A DNA stretch of 64,000 nt from Rhexocercosporidium sp. MPI-PUGE-AT-0058 (lineage: Eukaryota > Ascomycota > Leotiomycetes > Helotiales): assembly GCA_020746875.1 (NCBI GenBank), contig JAGTJL010000015.1:1674001-1738000 (forward strand), written 5' to 3'. The translations under genes and the position numbers were made by a program. Every line of letters begins with the position of its first letter. Within the stretch, counting starts at the first letter, position 1. This document shows, piece after piece, positions 13,245 through 26,203 of this stretch. Below the pieces are notes generated by a model that worked only from the letters and a program-made list of their open reading frames with translations, made no database searches and was not told the DNA's origin.

Positions 13245-13451
13245 TGTCGGTATAACTATACCGGGATATATAATAATAAAGTTACTTAAATAAATATCGA
13301 TATTATTAAGTGATTTTAAAGGTATTATAAAGTGTATTCTTTTAAGATAGGAATAAAGCTCTTTATATATTAGTACGGAACCTCACCGAAACTTTATTGT
13401 TTTAGCCTTAAGCTATAGTTTTATATTAATAAGAATCCCTACGGATTAATA
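13245..13451 (-). repeat. 3' LTR of Copia element 2
   Basis: 207 bp direct repeat of 20103-20309. The differences I can see are transitions with about one transversion, which fits RIP rather than ordinary drift. Confidence 0.9.
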
Positions 13452-13765
13452 TAAGTAAAACTTCTTTTAAAAAGATAATAAGAGTTATAAACGTAAAAAA
13501 GAAATGTATATAAAAAAATAAAATATATTAAGGAAAGAGGCCGTAATAATAAAATAAAAGAGCCGAACTTTATTAATAAACAATAGGTGGCTAAGCGAGG
13601 AGCTCGGCTAGCCACTAAAGTACTTATTATTGTCGATTAATTATAAATATAAAAAGAAATCTCCCTTAGGAATCGACTTAATCTCTTAAGCAATTATATT
13701 AATAGAGTTTATACCCTTAAATTGTCTATTTATATAAGAATAAAGTGCTAATAGATTTTATAGAC

Positions 13766-13766
<1 letters not shown>

Positions 13767-13844
<78 letters not shown>
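13767..13844. repeat. (TAA)n microsatellite
   Basis: About 26 uninterrupted TAA/ATA triplets between the 3' LTR and the pol end of Copia element 2. Confidence 0.95.
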
Positions 13845-13848
<4 letters not shown>

Positions 13849-14220
13849 GTTATTATTAATTTAAGATCGATTCGGTATCGATCTAGTAATAATTCGAATG
13901 TTAACGAGTGATATAATATTAATTCCCGTTCCTGCCGGTGCCTTCCGAGCTGCCTACCGTATATATTACCTCTACTGCGCCCGCCTTATAACGACGATTC
14001 CGTTATATAATTGTCTCTTTTATAATAAAAAGGGAAAGAAATACGCTTATTACGTAAAATAGAAGACTTCTTACGTCCTTATAAGTTATAAAATTTTAAA
14101 ATTAGCTTTAGAAATAATTTATAAAAGCTTTGTATTTAATATATAACTTAGCTCCCTTAATATATAAGTAAGGAGTTCTTTGCCTTTTTCGTTGCCGTAA
14201 TAATAAAAGATAAGGTTATT

Positions 14221-14403
14221 ATGGTCGCCGCCGCGACCGAAATCGATTCCGTTTACTTAATTGCCTTAGCAAAAGCGTTAAAAATTAAAAAGGAGGCGTT
14301 AGTAACGTTATTAAAAGAGACTTATACTCTTTATAAAGAAGTGTTTAACTTATTAAATAACGTTAATATAAGTATTTTTAATTTTAACTTAATATTTAGT
14401 TAA
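14221..14403 (+). other. Antisense open frame inside Copia element 2
   Basis: A 60-codon frame on the plus strand, starting MVAAATEIDSVYLIALAKAL, is open within DNA where stops are otherwise dense. The same frame is open upstream to about 14171. It sits between the pol end (about 14890 on the minus strand) and the 3' LTR, the same relative place as the antisense frame of Copia element 1. No family recognised; it may be chance. Confidence 0.3.
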
Positions 14404-14889
14404 TATTAACGCTTAAAGGCCTTACTAAAGTTTTCTCGCCACGTAATAATAAAGGCGACGAAAAAGCGTCGTTAAAGAGATTTTAGTACGAAAGGAAATA
14501 AAGACGAGACAGAGGAAAAAAATAATAAGCCTACGGCCGAGTAGGAAACTACTCGCGTTAAACGCCGTCGTTTTCGCCGCTTATCGTTTTAAAGGCCTTA
14601 TTTTAAATTAACTTTATAATTAGTTTTTTATAATAATACTTTCTTTATACTTTTATATAAGAGTAGCCTTTTATAATAAAACCGGCAGCTAAGTCCTTAT
14701 TAGAGTGTCGTTATAAAACCGCTCGTTAGTGTTTTAAATTAAAGAATAAATAAAAAATTTAATTATTATTTTTTATTTTATAAATTAAAAGTAATATAAA
14801 ATATAATATAAAAAGAGCGTAAAAATATAAAAGAAATTAAAAGTTAAAAAAATTACTACTTTTTAAAACGATATTAAAACTAATTTAAA

Positions 14890-17470
14890 TTGCCTTCGGT
14901 TGGCCTTTAAATTTAACCTTTTATTTTAATAATAAGAGAATTTAAATTAATTAACTCTTAAAGAGCCTTATTTGAATTTACTTTAGTTATTATATTAATA
15001 AAATTGCGAGCTCTATTAATTTATTTTATTTCCGTTAACTTTTTGCGTTTGTACGACTATTGAATAATTATTATATTAATTATTAAACGTTTTTCCTTTA
15101 TTGTGCCGAGTTTAATAATATATTTATATAATAAAAGAGAGTTTATATAAATAACGGTAAAAAGGCGTAAAAGGCTAAGCTTATTAATTATTATAGCGAT
15201 AATAGTCGATATAAAAATAAGTATATTAATACTTATTATTATAACGTAAAGCTTAAAAGTAAAAATAATACGTATTACCTTTTTATACTTCGTTAAGCTA
15301 GTGTAAATAATATTATTATGAAATGTAAACTTTAAATTTCCTTTTATTTCGGTATTAATTAATATTAAAAACCTAATTTATAAGCTTAAGTCTTTATTAT
15401 TAATAAAAAAGCCGTTAATAAAGGCTTATACTTTAACGGACTGTAAATCAATGAGTATATACCGTAGGCCTCTCTTTTAGTTATTTATTTATTATTAAAG
15501 ACGTAGATTTAAGGCCTTAGTCTCCTTTATAAACGGATTTTAGTATTATGTTATAACGAAGAAATTAAACGTAGCCTTTAATTAATATATTATCGCGATA
15601 TATATTCCGCGAGCGCATTATTTTTAATAGGCCTCTTTATAATTTTTTTACTTAACGTTAACGACTTTTAGTTTTATTTTTTATTTCTTTTAAAATATAT
15701 AAAAATCGTTTCCCTTTATAATAATAATATAATTATTAAACGTGACCGATTCGAAGGGGTTAAGGACTTATATTAGCTTAGTTAAGAAACCAGCCTTTAT
15801 AATTTATTTTTATTTTATTTTTAAGAACTCGTTATCTCTTAAAATAAGAGTATTATCTGTTTATATTTTAATTAGTCTAAAATAAAGGTTTTATTATATA
15901 AATATTAATAAATAGAGGTTAAATGTAAAGGTTTCCATTTATAGGTTTTCTTAATAGTGTTTATAATATATATTAAATTAATAATTCTTTAATTTCGGAA
16001 TGCTATATAACGAGAGTATTATTATAAATACCGTTTTATAAGGAAACTCGTCCACAATCTTTATTAATAGCCACGTAAAAATCTTTTAAAGGAGTTTAAT
16101 ATTAATTTATATATATGCCTAAGTAATATTATAAATTATTAAGGTCGATTCGGTATTATTTCCCGTCCGTTTTAGTATTTTAATAAAAACTATTAAGTAA
16201 ATAAGGAGTCGTTAATTAATTTATTAAATTATTAATAATTATATTAAAATATCCTTCTTCTTTTTATTATTAAAATATATAATTATTAGCTTTAACTTTT
16301 TTTATAATATAAGAGTCTTCTTATTTTTAATTTCGTTTATTATATATGACTTAAATATTTAATAGCCTTTAAGTCGTAGGTCACTTTAATCGATTAATAT
16401 AAAGACACCTCTTTTTATAAGTGCCTTATATTTTGTCCTTCGAGATTATTAAAATAATAGACTTAACGTTTTAATTTTACTTTTAACTTATAGTTTAATA
16501 ACGAGCTCTCGATTTCTAATCTCTTTTTTTATAAAAAACGCTTTTATATTAAAATTATTATTAAATACTTAAATTCTTAAAATTAATTATATAAAAGGTA
16601 ATTAATTATAATTTAATAGGTTTCCGGTGTCGTCTTAAATAAGTTGTTAACTTATAATCCCGGCTTACGGGACTCCTTTAATAAATTTTCTTTTTAAGGT
16701 TTAACGTTCGGTGTATTTATTTAAATAAATATATAAAAGTTAATTTAAAGGTTTTAATTTTATTGCCGTTTATTTTAATTTTATACGTCTTTCTTTTTAT
16801 TTTTAAGAAATTATACGGGCCTTTTTACCCCTTTTTTTCCTTTTATATTATAACTTAATCTTTAATTCGGAGGTCATATATATAAGTTATTATAAGACTA
16901 TTACGCGTCCTTAACGCGTTATTTACTTATTAACTAGCTTAAATTTTATAAATCTCTTTTATAACTTTTTTAATAATAATGGCGCGTTATTTAATAAACA
17001 GATTTAATAAGTTTATTTTAATTAATTTAAGGTAAGCGCCGAAAATAAGTAATATAAAGATAAAGCCTTAAGGACCCGTTATATTATTAATTACTTTTAT
17101 AATTATTTATAATTTATTTTTATCGTTTAATTTCAGGTGTTCTTCCGTAACAATTTCATACGCTTAGCGAAGGAGGCAATGGAATCGTTTTACCTTTTTA
17201 ATAAAGTGATATGCCTCTATAAGCATAAGTTTTGGCGTTATTCTTATTAATTTTAAAGAGTTCTTAAACTTCTTTAAGTTAAAATTAGTCCCGTAGTTAT
17301 AGATTACGTAATTAAGAGGGCCGAGGTAAGTGTTTATTTATGCCGATTTAAGTGCGTTAAATATAAACCGAGCTGTAGCCGATCCGGTAGCCTTTCGGAG
17401 TAGTTTTACTTAATTAAACCTTATGCTTTCGTCGACTATATAAAGGACTTGTTTAATTTTTAATTAAACT
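14890..17470 (-). pseudogene. Copia-type integrase, RT and RNase H, RIP-inactivated
   Basis: From 17460 on the minus strand: QVLYIVDESIRFN, then INTYLGPLNYVIYNYGTNFN, then VERYH/AYEIVTEE-like text, an integrase core of a known fungal LTR-element group. RNase H near 15420-15230 reads FINNKDLSL, IRFLILINTE, IIYTSLTKYKKVIRIILTSKLY. The C-terminal tail near 14980-14900 reads NKAL.ELINLNSL. The RT between is too decayed for me to mark residues. Confidence 0.75.
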
Positions 17471-20102
17471 ATATTAACATAAACTATATAATTAAAGTTA
17501 ACGTCGTCCTTTAGCTTAAATCTGAACTTTTATAAAGCCTTTTTATGCCTTTAATAATGTTTATATAACTCTTTAACCTTTTTTATTATTTTAAAATTAA
17601 AATTATAATCGGCTTAATTTAATAAAAGCTTTAAACGCGCTATTATAAGGTGGCTAAACCGCTTGTGGAGTCGTTTAATCTCTGTCTTTATAAGGTAATA
17701 CGTATTAATTGTCCCCGTTAAAAAGTTAAGAAGTTAATTATAATAATTTAAAAAAAGCCACGCGTAACCTTTTTTTTAAATAATTAAGTGTCTCTTTTTG
17801 CCTTAAATTAACACGTTATAAAGGTTGTCGTATTATATATTAAGCTTATTTAATTATTATAAATAAATTAAAAACGATATGTCCGCGTCTACGATTATGA
17901 ATTCTATCTTATTAATAAGAGTATTAATTATTATAACTCTAAAGGAAGGTCTTAAACCGGCATCGAATGTAATTTAATTTGTTTTTGCTTAACTTATATT
18001 AAATTTAATATTTTAGATTTATTATAACGCCTATAGCTAATTAATGCCGCCGGTGTTCTTATTAAATACTTTTATATTAATTAATAAACCTTAAAAGAAT
18101 CTATTAGTTTATTATATTATATATGCCTCGGAAGTAATAGGTTTCATAATTATGGCCTTTAAAATATAAATTGCCTTTCGCTTCTTAAGTTATTAAAGCA
18201 CTTCTTATACGTCATACTTTTTCTTATTTATTATAAATATAGTTATATAAAATATTAACTCGTCGCTCTTTTCACTCACGTCTAAGTCGTCCGAATTAAT
18301 AATAAAATCGACTTCCGACAATAATTTTAGCTTATAATGACTATTATAGTCTTTAAAAGGGGTCCGAATCCTGTTTAAATCGAAACTATTCCCTTTTATA
18401 TATATTAAATATATTTTAAAAGAGAAATCGTTAGCTTTAAGGCCTTTTGCCTTCCGATTTATAAAGTATTTTACCTTAAAAGTAACTCTTTTTTTATTTA
18501 TATAGCGACTATTATAATAATTTAATTTCTTATAAATAATATAGCCGAAATAATTAGGTTTTAGTTTAAATTTATTTCTGCGTTTATTTTTAGACGAGTA
18601 TTTAATCTTTCGGTTTAAGTAATACGCGTTACTCTTTATAACGTGGTTTTTATGTCGATTTAAGCTTATTTTAGAGTGTCTATGGCGTTAATTTAAGTTA
18701 TGCGTTACCTTTACGTCAACCGCATTCTATAAGCTATCCATAAAAGTAAGAAAAGTTAAAGACACGTTAAAAAGTGCCATTTTAAAAAGAGAATTACTTA
18801 ATATTTCCTAAATTATCTTATTATATAATATTTAATTATTCCGTATATATTTATTTTTAAGACTTAATTATATATATTATAATTCCTTAGCGAAGTTCTC
18901 TAATTAAGTTAATACTGACTTACTGCGTTAACGATCGGCTTTTTAAAAATCCTTAAATTTAAAGTTAAATCATCGACTAAGAAACCGCTAAGCTCGCTCT
19001 TCCGTCTTAAAGTAATTACGCATAGCTTATATTAATTAATTAAACGTATATCTCTTATTTTATAAATAATCGGGGTTAAATTTAAAAGTAAAACATTATC
19101 TAGTCTTTATTAAAGTAAACCTTTTATAAGACTAAAGGTAGAAAATAACGACTCCTTCTTTACTTTTATAAGCGCCGGAGGAATTACGTTATATAAATCC
19201 TCCTCCGTATTAATTATTATAATATATTATAAAGTCGTAACGTCTTAAATGCTTTATAACGTACACGTCTTTTAACTTAAAGTTAATATTCTGACTTCTG
19301 GCGTTTATAAAGCTAGTTATATTAACTTAAAACTCTTAATTTGCCCGTCTTATGGCCGTAGCTCGTCTCGTATGTATTTTAGTATAAATTTAAGGTATAA
19401 TCGAGCTTAGTCCCGAAGTTAGTCTTACGGCCACTTATTATATAATGCCTAAAGTGTTACGTATAACGCTCTAACGGTCTTTGTCTTCTTTAACCGTTCG
19501 ACGTTAATTTTATAAAATTTAAAAGCGTTATAAAAATAAAGTCTCTTTAATTTATTAATTATTTTGAGTTAGTCGATTATTTATTCGCTAAAGAACTCGT
19601 AAAAGTCTTAAAAAAGGAATTCTCCTTTAATTCGTCTATTATAAAGGTCTTTATAAAAGTCTTTTAAGTACTTTATTAAGTCTACGGAAAATTCGTTTAT
19701 TAGCTAAGTCTTTAAGGCTTAAGGTATAATATTTATCTTATTCTCTTTTTTATTATTTACCGGAATTAGTTCTCTTACTTTTAATATAATTTCCGTAATA
19801 GTATTATTTCGGTATGGTTTTAATAAGTCTACAAAAATAAAGTCTTATATTAAAAGGGTTTATATTAACTTAATAGTTGTCGAAGAATAATTGTCGTGTT
19901 AAAGTTAATATTTAATAATATCGTCGAGACGCTCGACTCTTTATAACGTCTAAAAGTTAAGAAGATTCTCTCTTTTAATTAATTTAAATATAAAGGCGGA
20001 ACTAAGGCGTTAAGATTTTGACTTCCCGCGCTATCTGCGATTTTAACTCTTTAGTGCTATAACTTTGCCGTTTTATAATACTTTAAGTAGACCACTAATT
20101 AG

Positions 20103-20309
20103 TGTCGGTATAATTATACCGAAATATATAATAATAAAGTCACTTAAATAAATATCGATATTATTAAGTGATTTTAAAGGTATTATAAAGTGTATTCTTT
20201 TAAAATAAGAGTAAAGCTCCTTATATACCGGTCCGAAACTCTACCGAAACCCCACCGTTTCGGCCCTAAGCTATAATTCTATATTAATAAGAATCCCTAC
20301 GGACTAACA
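20103..20309 (-). repeat. 5' LTR of Copia element 2
   Basis: 207 bp partner of 13245-13451, followed by target copy AATAT at 20310-20314. Confidence 0.9.
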
Positions 20310-22560
20310 AATATATACTTAAAATGTCGCCGGCGCATTAAATAGTCTAAACGACATTATTTAATATTTATAATACTTATAATAAATGCAAAATATAATC
20401 TTTTATTTATTTCTTTCTTTAATTTTAATATAATAATATATATTTTATAAATTTAAATTAATAAAAATCTTCACCTCTTAAAGTCTATTTAACGTCTTAT
20501 TAATTAACGGTTAAGGGTATTAATCCTTAATTATAATTTCATTTAAAGCCTTATAATTAACATATAGTTAAAGGCTATTATTATTTTTTTTACAAATAAA
20601 ATAAAAACTTTAATTAAGCTCTTACTTTTCCATATTTATTTTTTAACTTTAAAATATTTAAAATAGCTTTAAAAAACCTTTAATTCCGTCTCGAAGAGGT
20701 TATAAATTAAAAAAATATAAGGGCTTCGCACTCAGTTTTAAGTCGATGACATATTAGCGACCTTATAATAAGGGTAATTCGTTCCCTCTCTCTTTTAAAA
20801 AGACGTCTTTAAATTTATAATATTATTATAAAATAATAAGTATATTGTCGGCGTTTAGTAAATACGTAATATTAAGACTAGGCATTATAGCGTACGCGGG
20901 CGACTCTTTTTTATTAATAACTTATATAAACTCTTTAAGTTTTATAATATTAAAGTTATAAATATTATTTAATTAATATAAATATTTTTATTATTTAGTT
21001 TTAAAATTAATTTAAAGGTTAATTTCTTTTAATTAAGGCTATCTTAAAATTAAGTTTACACTCGACATATTAATGATTTTTAGCCGGAATATATTTAACT
21101 TTATTTATTTAATTATATTTATAATTTCTACTTAAGCGAGAGCTATATTATAAATAATACTTTTATTATTAAAAAGGTCTGAAATGTCTTTAGTCCTTTG
21201 CCAGTGAATTATAAGTTATACTCCTTTATTATAAGCCTTAAGACAAAATTGTCTTTTACTTTATTATTAATTAAAGTTATTAATGTCTCCTACTCTTTAT
21301 TTAATAAAATCTTTAATTAAATTTCTATTCTTTTACTTATTAATCTTAATAAAGACGTAAAGGCTACCGTAAGTCAGGCGCTCTTTTGGCGTTTATTCTT
21401 AAACTCGTCGACATTAATCTTTAGGCATTTATTAATATAATAGCCGAGTTTATAATATAAGTAGCATTTAACTTTCGACTTTTAACTTTCTTTTTTACTT
21501 TTTTTAATTAAGATTTTATTTAAGTTGGCTTTATTAAATTACTTTAGCTAAGAATTATCTCGCCTTTCGCTAACTCTTCGTAAAAGCTTATAAAAAGGTT
21601 TATTTTTTTTTTTTTTTTATTTCTTTTTACCTTTTATTATTTCCTTTTATTAAATTATAAGTTTCTTAAAAAGCAATACCGGAAATGACTTCTTTATAAG
21701 TCTATAGTTTGTTAATTTATCCACTTTTAATAATCTTTTAATAAGCTTTAGGCCGAATCTTATTAAAGAAAATGTCTTATAGTTGACGCTTTATAAAAGG
21801 CTTAAAGTATTCCTTTAATTCTTTTAAATAATTAATTAATTCATAAATAAACTAGCTAACTCTTTATTAAGTTATTTTATAAACTTAAGAGTTAGCTACT
21901 TTTATTAAGACAAAGAATAACTAAAGATTCTTTAAAAACTCTTTATAATCTTCTTAAGTTATTATATTAAGTTTTTTTAAGGTTTACTTTTTAAATCTTT
22001 CTTAAGCATTTACTGATTTTTTATAAAATAATATTATTACTTATTTAATCTTAATTATATTAATCGGAAATCCTTTAAAATCGTAGTCAAAAACACGGTT
22101 ATAAACTTATAAATACTTTATAAGTTCTCGGTGACTCTTTCCTTTATATTTTAAGGGAATTATATGTTTGCCCTTTTTTTGGCGTAAAGCCCGAGGTTCG
22201 TCAACTATTATTAAAGGGCTCTTTATATTACCTCCGTTATTTATAAGAGTTTTTAATTTAATAAGTTAAAAGAGCTAAGCTTTCGTTACTACTTTAAGAA
22301 GGTATTACGTAAAATCGTCGCTATACATCCGATAATACTTAGCAATAAAGCTGTCGAGGATATTATTCCGCTTCTTAAGAGCCTAAAGTTATTCTTATAT
22401 TACGGCAATATTATTTACTAGCGTATTTCTAGCGATTCCTTAGTGTCTTAAGGTATTTAATCGTTATCTTTGTCGACTTAAGGCTACCGCTAATAAACCT
22501 TTAATTTAAACTATTATATAATAATTAAATTAATAAAAAAAATAAAAATAAAATGTAATA
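20310..22560 (-). pseudogene. Gypsy gag, protease region and first half of RT
   Basis: RT starts near 20650 on the minus strand (KNKYGKVRA, then FYL.KK, TLRGEDFY) and ends at the insertion point with a decayed APATFQ block at about 20335. A gag zinc knuckle lies near 21490-21450, where Cys and His codons of a C-x2-C-x4-H-x4-C pattern have partly become Tyr. Gag continues to about 22200. The 5' LTR could not be delimited. Confidence 0.75.
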
Positions 22561-23766
22561 ATTACTAGCACACTAAGGTGACTATAACATAATAAAATAG
22601 CTAGAAAAGCGCTATAGACTCGCTAATAATATTTAAATTTATATAAAAGCTAATTATTAAAAAAGAAAGATTACCTCTCCCCCCTCACTATCCTTATAAG
22701 GGCAGTGATTACGCAATCAGCGCTAAGAGCACAGACCATTACAACAAGCCTTACTTCTTTTAATATTTTGAATAGTCCGAGTTTCTTGAAGTCCAGTTTC
22801 ACACTTAGTTCTTTATTAATTAGTCGTTTAATTGTATATGTATCTTCTTATTGTACGCCGAAGTGAAATTCGTCGTAGAAGGCACAGTCTTTTTAATCAA
22901 TAAAATATGGCCGAAGAAGTAGTTAAATGTTAATTTATACGCGTTAAGCCTTTACTTGTGCAGGTGTCAACTCCTTCTCTTCTTATCTCTTAAATGTCCT
23001 AATTCCTTTGTCTTTACGGCATTATACTCGTATCGTTTGAGCTTTAATATCGCGTATACCGTCGCTATAAAGCGTTTGAGGAAGAGGTTCGCCGGTGGCT
23101 GCGAGAAAGATGTTTTGCCATGGGCTTATTTCGTAACCTCAGAGGTATGCTTTCGTCGGTTAAATAATCGAAGATTGCTTGCGTTTGCTATCGAATTATA
23201 TATTGTGAAGAAGCGCGAGGATTAGGCTCTTGTAGTTCCAAACTGTGATTTAATATACGCACTTCCTTCGACTTTAAGATATCGGTTTGCGAGCGCGGTG
23301 GTACGCCTATAAACTCCTAAATCTCTGGCGTAAGAATCTTAATCTTCTTCTGAAAAGCAATTTCTTTGCAAAAGAAGACACCCGTGCGTTAAGGAGTTGT
23401 ATGATAGCCTGTCGAGACAGAAAGAGCTTGCGATGAAGTTACGTATTTGACGCGTGGAGAGCGTCGTGGAGAACTGATTATAACACGTGTAGTTTGGCAA
23501 GATGTAGAGATATACTTTGCTTTACGCTTCCGAGAGTTACGCTGTGTTGAAGGCATCGTGGTGGTGTTATTTGTTAATTATTTACAGTACAAAGTGCATT
23601 TATTTGGTGTTGGGCGCACGTGCCAAAAATCCGCAGTTTCCCGCTCACACGAAGAGGGCGGAATGGTGGAGTGGGACGTTACAAAAATGTTCGTTTAAAG
23701 AGCGCCTTGTGCTTTTCATCTGCAGCGCATGTTGAGCGTATCTACCTTTAACTTAATGTAGATGTG
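22561..23766. other. Transition from RIP-mutated DNA into the gene island
   Basis: Composition shifts from AT-rich at 22.6 kb to near normal by 23.4 kb. Short open frames (for example 22956-23225 and 23447-23698) lack a convincing start or domain. The stretch upstream of 23767 would hold the promoter of the 2EXR gene; I see no clear element. Confidence 0.5.
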
Positions 23767-24786
23767 ATGGAATCACCGGTCTATGAGAAGCAAAATTATC
23801 ATCTCGAAGGAGAAGTCCCTAACACGAAAGTAACCTTCGCATCCCTTCCCATCGAGCTGCGCGACAAAATTTGGGCGGCGACAATCGAGCCTCGCACGAT
23901 AACTATTTACATACACATGCTTCCGATGCCCGTTTCAGATCCTCATAGTGAACTTACAGATCGTCCTTGGTTCCACACTTTTACAGCCTCGATTGGGCCG
24001 CTTAGGCCTCGAATTACATTGCCTCAAAATCCACCTCAAACGCCCCTGGAACTTGCTGTGAATGACGAGTCACCTCATTTCCATCTCATTGATCCAGACA
24101 CTACATACAAATCACCACCTGCCCCAGTTGCACTCCATGTCTGCCGTGAGAGTCGAGCGGCCGCCCTACGACACTACGAAGTTGCATTTAGTAGCTCAAC
24201 CTTGGTCACCGGGGAGACACCTTTTCTAAAACAGTGGCTCGATGGGCATTTTGGGGAGAAGAAAATATAAGTAGACTTCAAGAATGATACGATATGTATA
24301 GGTACTGGCACCCACCATCCAGCTGAACGATTGGAACATACACTCCTTCGACTAGGCGATATCAGGAGGTATGCTACGGCGGATGCTAAGAAGGTCAGGA
24401 TACTTGCCATTGCTGGGATATGGGTAGACCACAATGTTGCCTCGCGCACGGTTCCAGGAGGACATATACAAGAAGGGCTAGAAAATTTACTGTAGTCATT
24501 TGTGAAGGTCGAGGAGCTCATCGTCTATAATAGAACAGAAGCGGTTGTGGGTGCTATTAGAAAAGAGCCAGACCAGGTCAGAATAGAGCTGATTCAGGCA
24601 TTGAAGGCAGCACGCGAAAAACGTGGAGATTTGACGTTTAAATTACCAGAAGTAATCTTTGAATGGGATCCATACCAACTAGAACAAGATATGCAGCTCA
24701 TGGAAAATAAGATACAGGAACAAGCACGTCAGCGTGTAGTCATGGCCCAACGGCACAGTAGGATGAGTGTTACGATTAATGCTTAG
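23767..24786 (+). pseudogene. 2EXR-domain protein, two in-frame stops
   Basis: One frame from ATG 23767 to TAG 24786 (339 codons) encodes a 2EXR family protein, a large ascomycete family of unknown function. The signature is FASLPIELRDKIWAATIEP near residues 25-43 and PVALHVCRESRAAALRHY near residues 120-137. The frame is interrupted by TAA at 24268-24270 (context KKI-stop-VDF) and TAG at 24493-24495 (context L-stop-SF); similarity-like text continues in the same frame after both. The second fits CAG to TAG, a RIP-type change; the first does not obviously. No intron removes both stops. It is probably a pseudogene at the edge of the RIP block. Confidence 0.75.
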
Positions 24787-26051
24787 AAGAATAGGTATTA
24801 TTATAAGTAAGCGCCGAGTACTTCGTATCTCAAAACGTATATATATACTTTGATTAAGAGACAGTCTCCTGCCAATCAATCTCTTCCTTTTCTCAATATG
24901 TTCGCATTTCCCTTTGTAGTAAATACATTACATGGACTTTGGGGTCCTTAAAGTCTATAAATAGAAGTCATACATATGGACCGAGGTCTTGTGGCCAATA
25001 GATTCCAACTCCTGTTATGTATGTTAGTCTCAAAATAATAATAACCTGTGCCACCGGAAGAACACCAGCAATCTTGGCAGTTATTTTTCTCTGTACGTCT
25101 TTAAACAATTACGAGTCAACCAATCATCAGCTCTCAAATCTACGGAGACCCCGATTATCCAGTATCCAATTATATGTCTTCGCGAATTGGACTCCAAGGG
25201 CTCCACTAAATAAGCACTTTCCCTCATCTGGACGCATTTACACATCCATCGGCCACTGGGAAGTACGAGGGTATAAGGCTGTTAGCGAGGCTGCATGGTG
25301 CCTTGCTTGAACAAGGGTTCGCCAACGCCAAGTATCTAATTCGGGAACATGAAAGATTCCAAACCTAAAAATACTTATAGCTGGACAGGAAGATCTCTGT
25401 CCTCCCCCATCTGGAAACTTAATTAATGCGCTTATATAGAACTTTGTTGCATTCCTGTCATCCTACAGCTATTCTCGCCCCTAACAGGAGGCACTTTGAG
25501 TAAAATGCTGTCACTTCTTCCGGAATTGCCGCTTTAATACCCTGTCTATGCGTCTCTGGTCTAATGCCAGTCAGCGTGCGGGGATAGAGTCAATTGCAAA
25601 CGCAGGCATACTCGTAATGAGTTTCCGGAGCCCCACCATCCCTTTATATTCTATAATTCATTCCTCATTGTCGGCGCTTGCTTCAAATTTCTATTTATGG
25701 CGTCTGTATTCTGCTATCAGAAGCCGGAATCTCCATTAAATCGCGTCTATTTCAAGAAGCATCGAACTTGTTTCCAGCACTATGGTTGAGCGATGTGGTT
25801 AAAACATTTTTACCCTGTTCTGGAATAGTAGTTAGCCAGTCAACTTCAAGTGTATTAAATTCCCATATTGTTTGAAGGCTAGAATACTATTCATGTCCCT
25901 TGAGGCTTATTCTTAGTACTCATCAGTATAAGGAACCATAGTACTGGTAAATGTTATTGCTATTGTCAGATTCCTTCTACACCGAAATACTTTTCAAGTG
26001 AAGTTAGGGGAATACCTTATTGTATCTCGTTATTCATAGACATGACTTGGA
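24787..26051. other. Intergenic, no supported gene
   Basis: About 1.26 kb of near-normal composition. Open frames at 25017-25310, 25548-25739 and 25678-25875 have no recognisable domain. It serves as upstream region of the repeat-peptide gene. Confidence 0.5.
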
Positions 26052-26059
26052 TATATAAG
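26052..26059 (+). promoter_or_regulatory. TATA box of repeat-peptide gene
   Basis: TATATAAG lies about 145 bp upstream of ATG 26204 and is followed by a C/T-rich leader (26080-26200), as is common for highly expressed fungal genes. Position-based inference. Confidence 0.45.
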
Positions 26060-26203
26060 AAGTCCAAAACTCTCCATTATGCTCTCATCATCAGCTTCAA
26101 CTTCATACCTCATCTACACTTCACTTCATTCATACAGCACATCTTCTCCTCCACTTCAAACCTTCTTTACAGTCTTTCCTCCTCCCAATCAACAGATATC
26201 ATC

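Larger units (their letters stand above)
13245..20309 (-). mobile_element. Complete Copia-order LTR retrotransposon 2 inserted in Gypsy RT
   Basis: Element of 7065 bp with two 207 bp LTRs (13245-13451 and 20103-20309), TGTCGG..TAACA ends with RIP changes, and 5 bp duplication AATAT (13240-13244 and 20310-20314). Integrase (about 17470-17100) comes before RNase H (about 15430-15200) on the minus strand, so the order is Copia-like. All open frames are destroyed. Confidence 0.88.
3045..22560 (-). mobile_element. Ty3/Gypsy retrotransposon, RIP-dead, split into three by two Copia insertions
   Basis: Three stretches read as one Gypsy polyprotein on the minus strand: 22560-20310 (gag to first half of RT), 13244-12855 (second half of RT with the YxDD block) and 4498-3045 (end of RT, RNase H, integrase start). 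Removing the two insertions, each flanked by a perfect 5 bp duplication, rejoins the RT reading exactly. No LTR pair was found: the left end is truncated inside integrase and the right end fades at about 22.5 kb. Stops are dense and transitions dominate. Confidence 0.85.

Noticed and set aside
13767..13844. Possible CRISPR-like or regulatory array
   Set aside because: Simple TAA microsatellite; CRISPR is not expected in a fungal genome.
22956..23225. 89-codon open frame at the island edge
   Set aside because: Starts with a non-ATG codon, lies in the transition zone, no domain.
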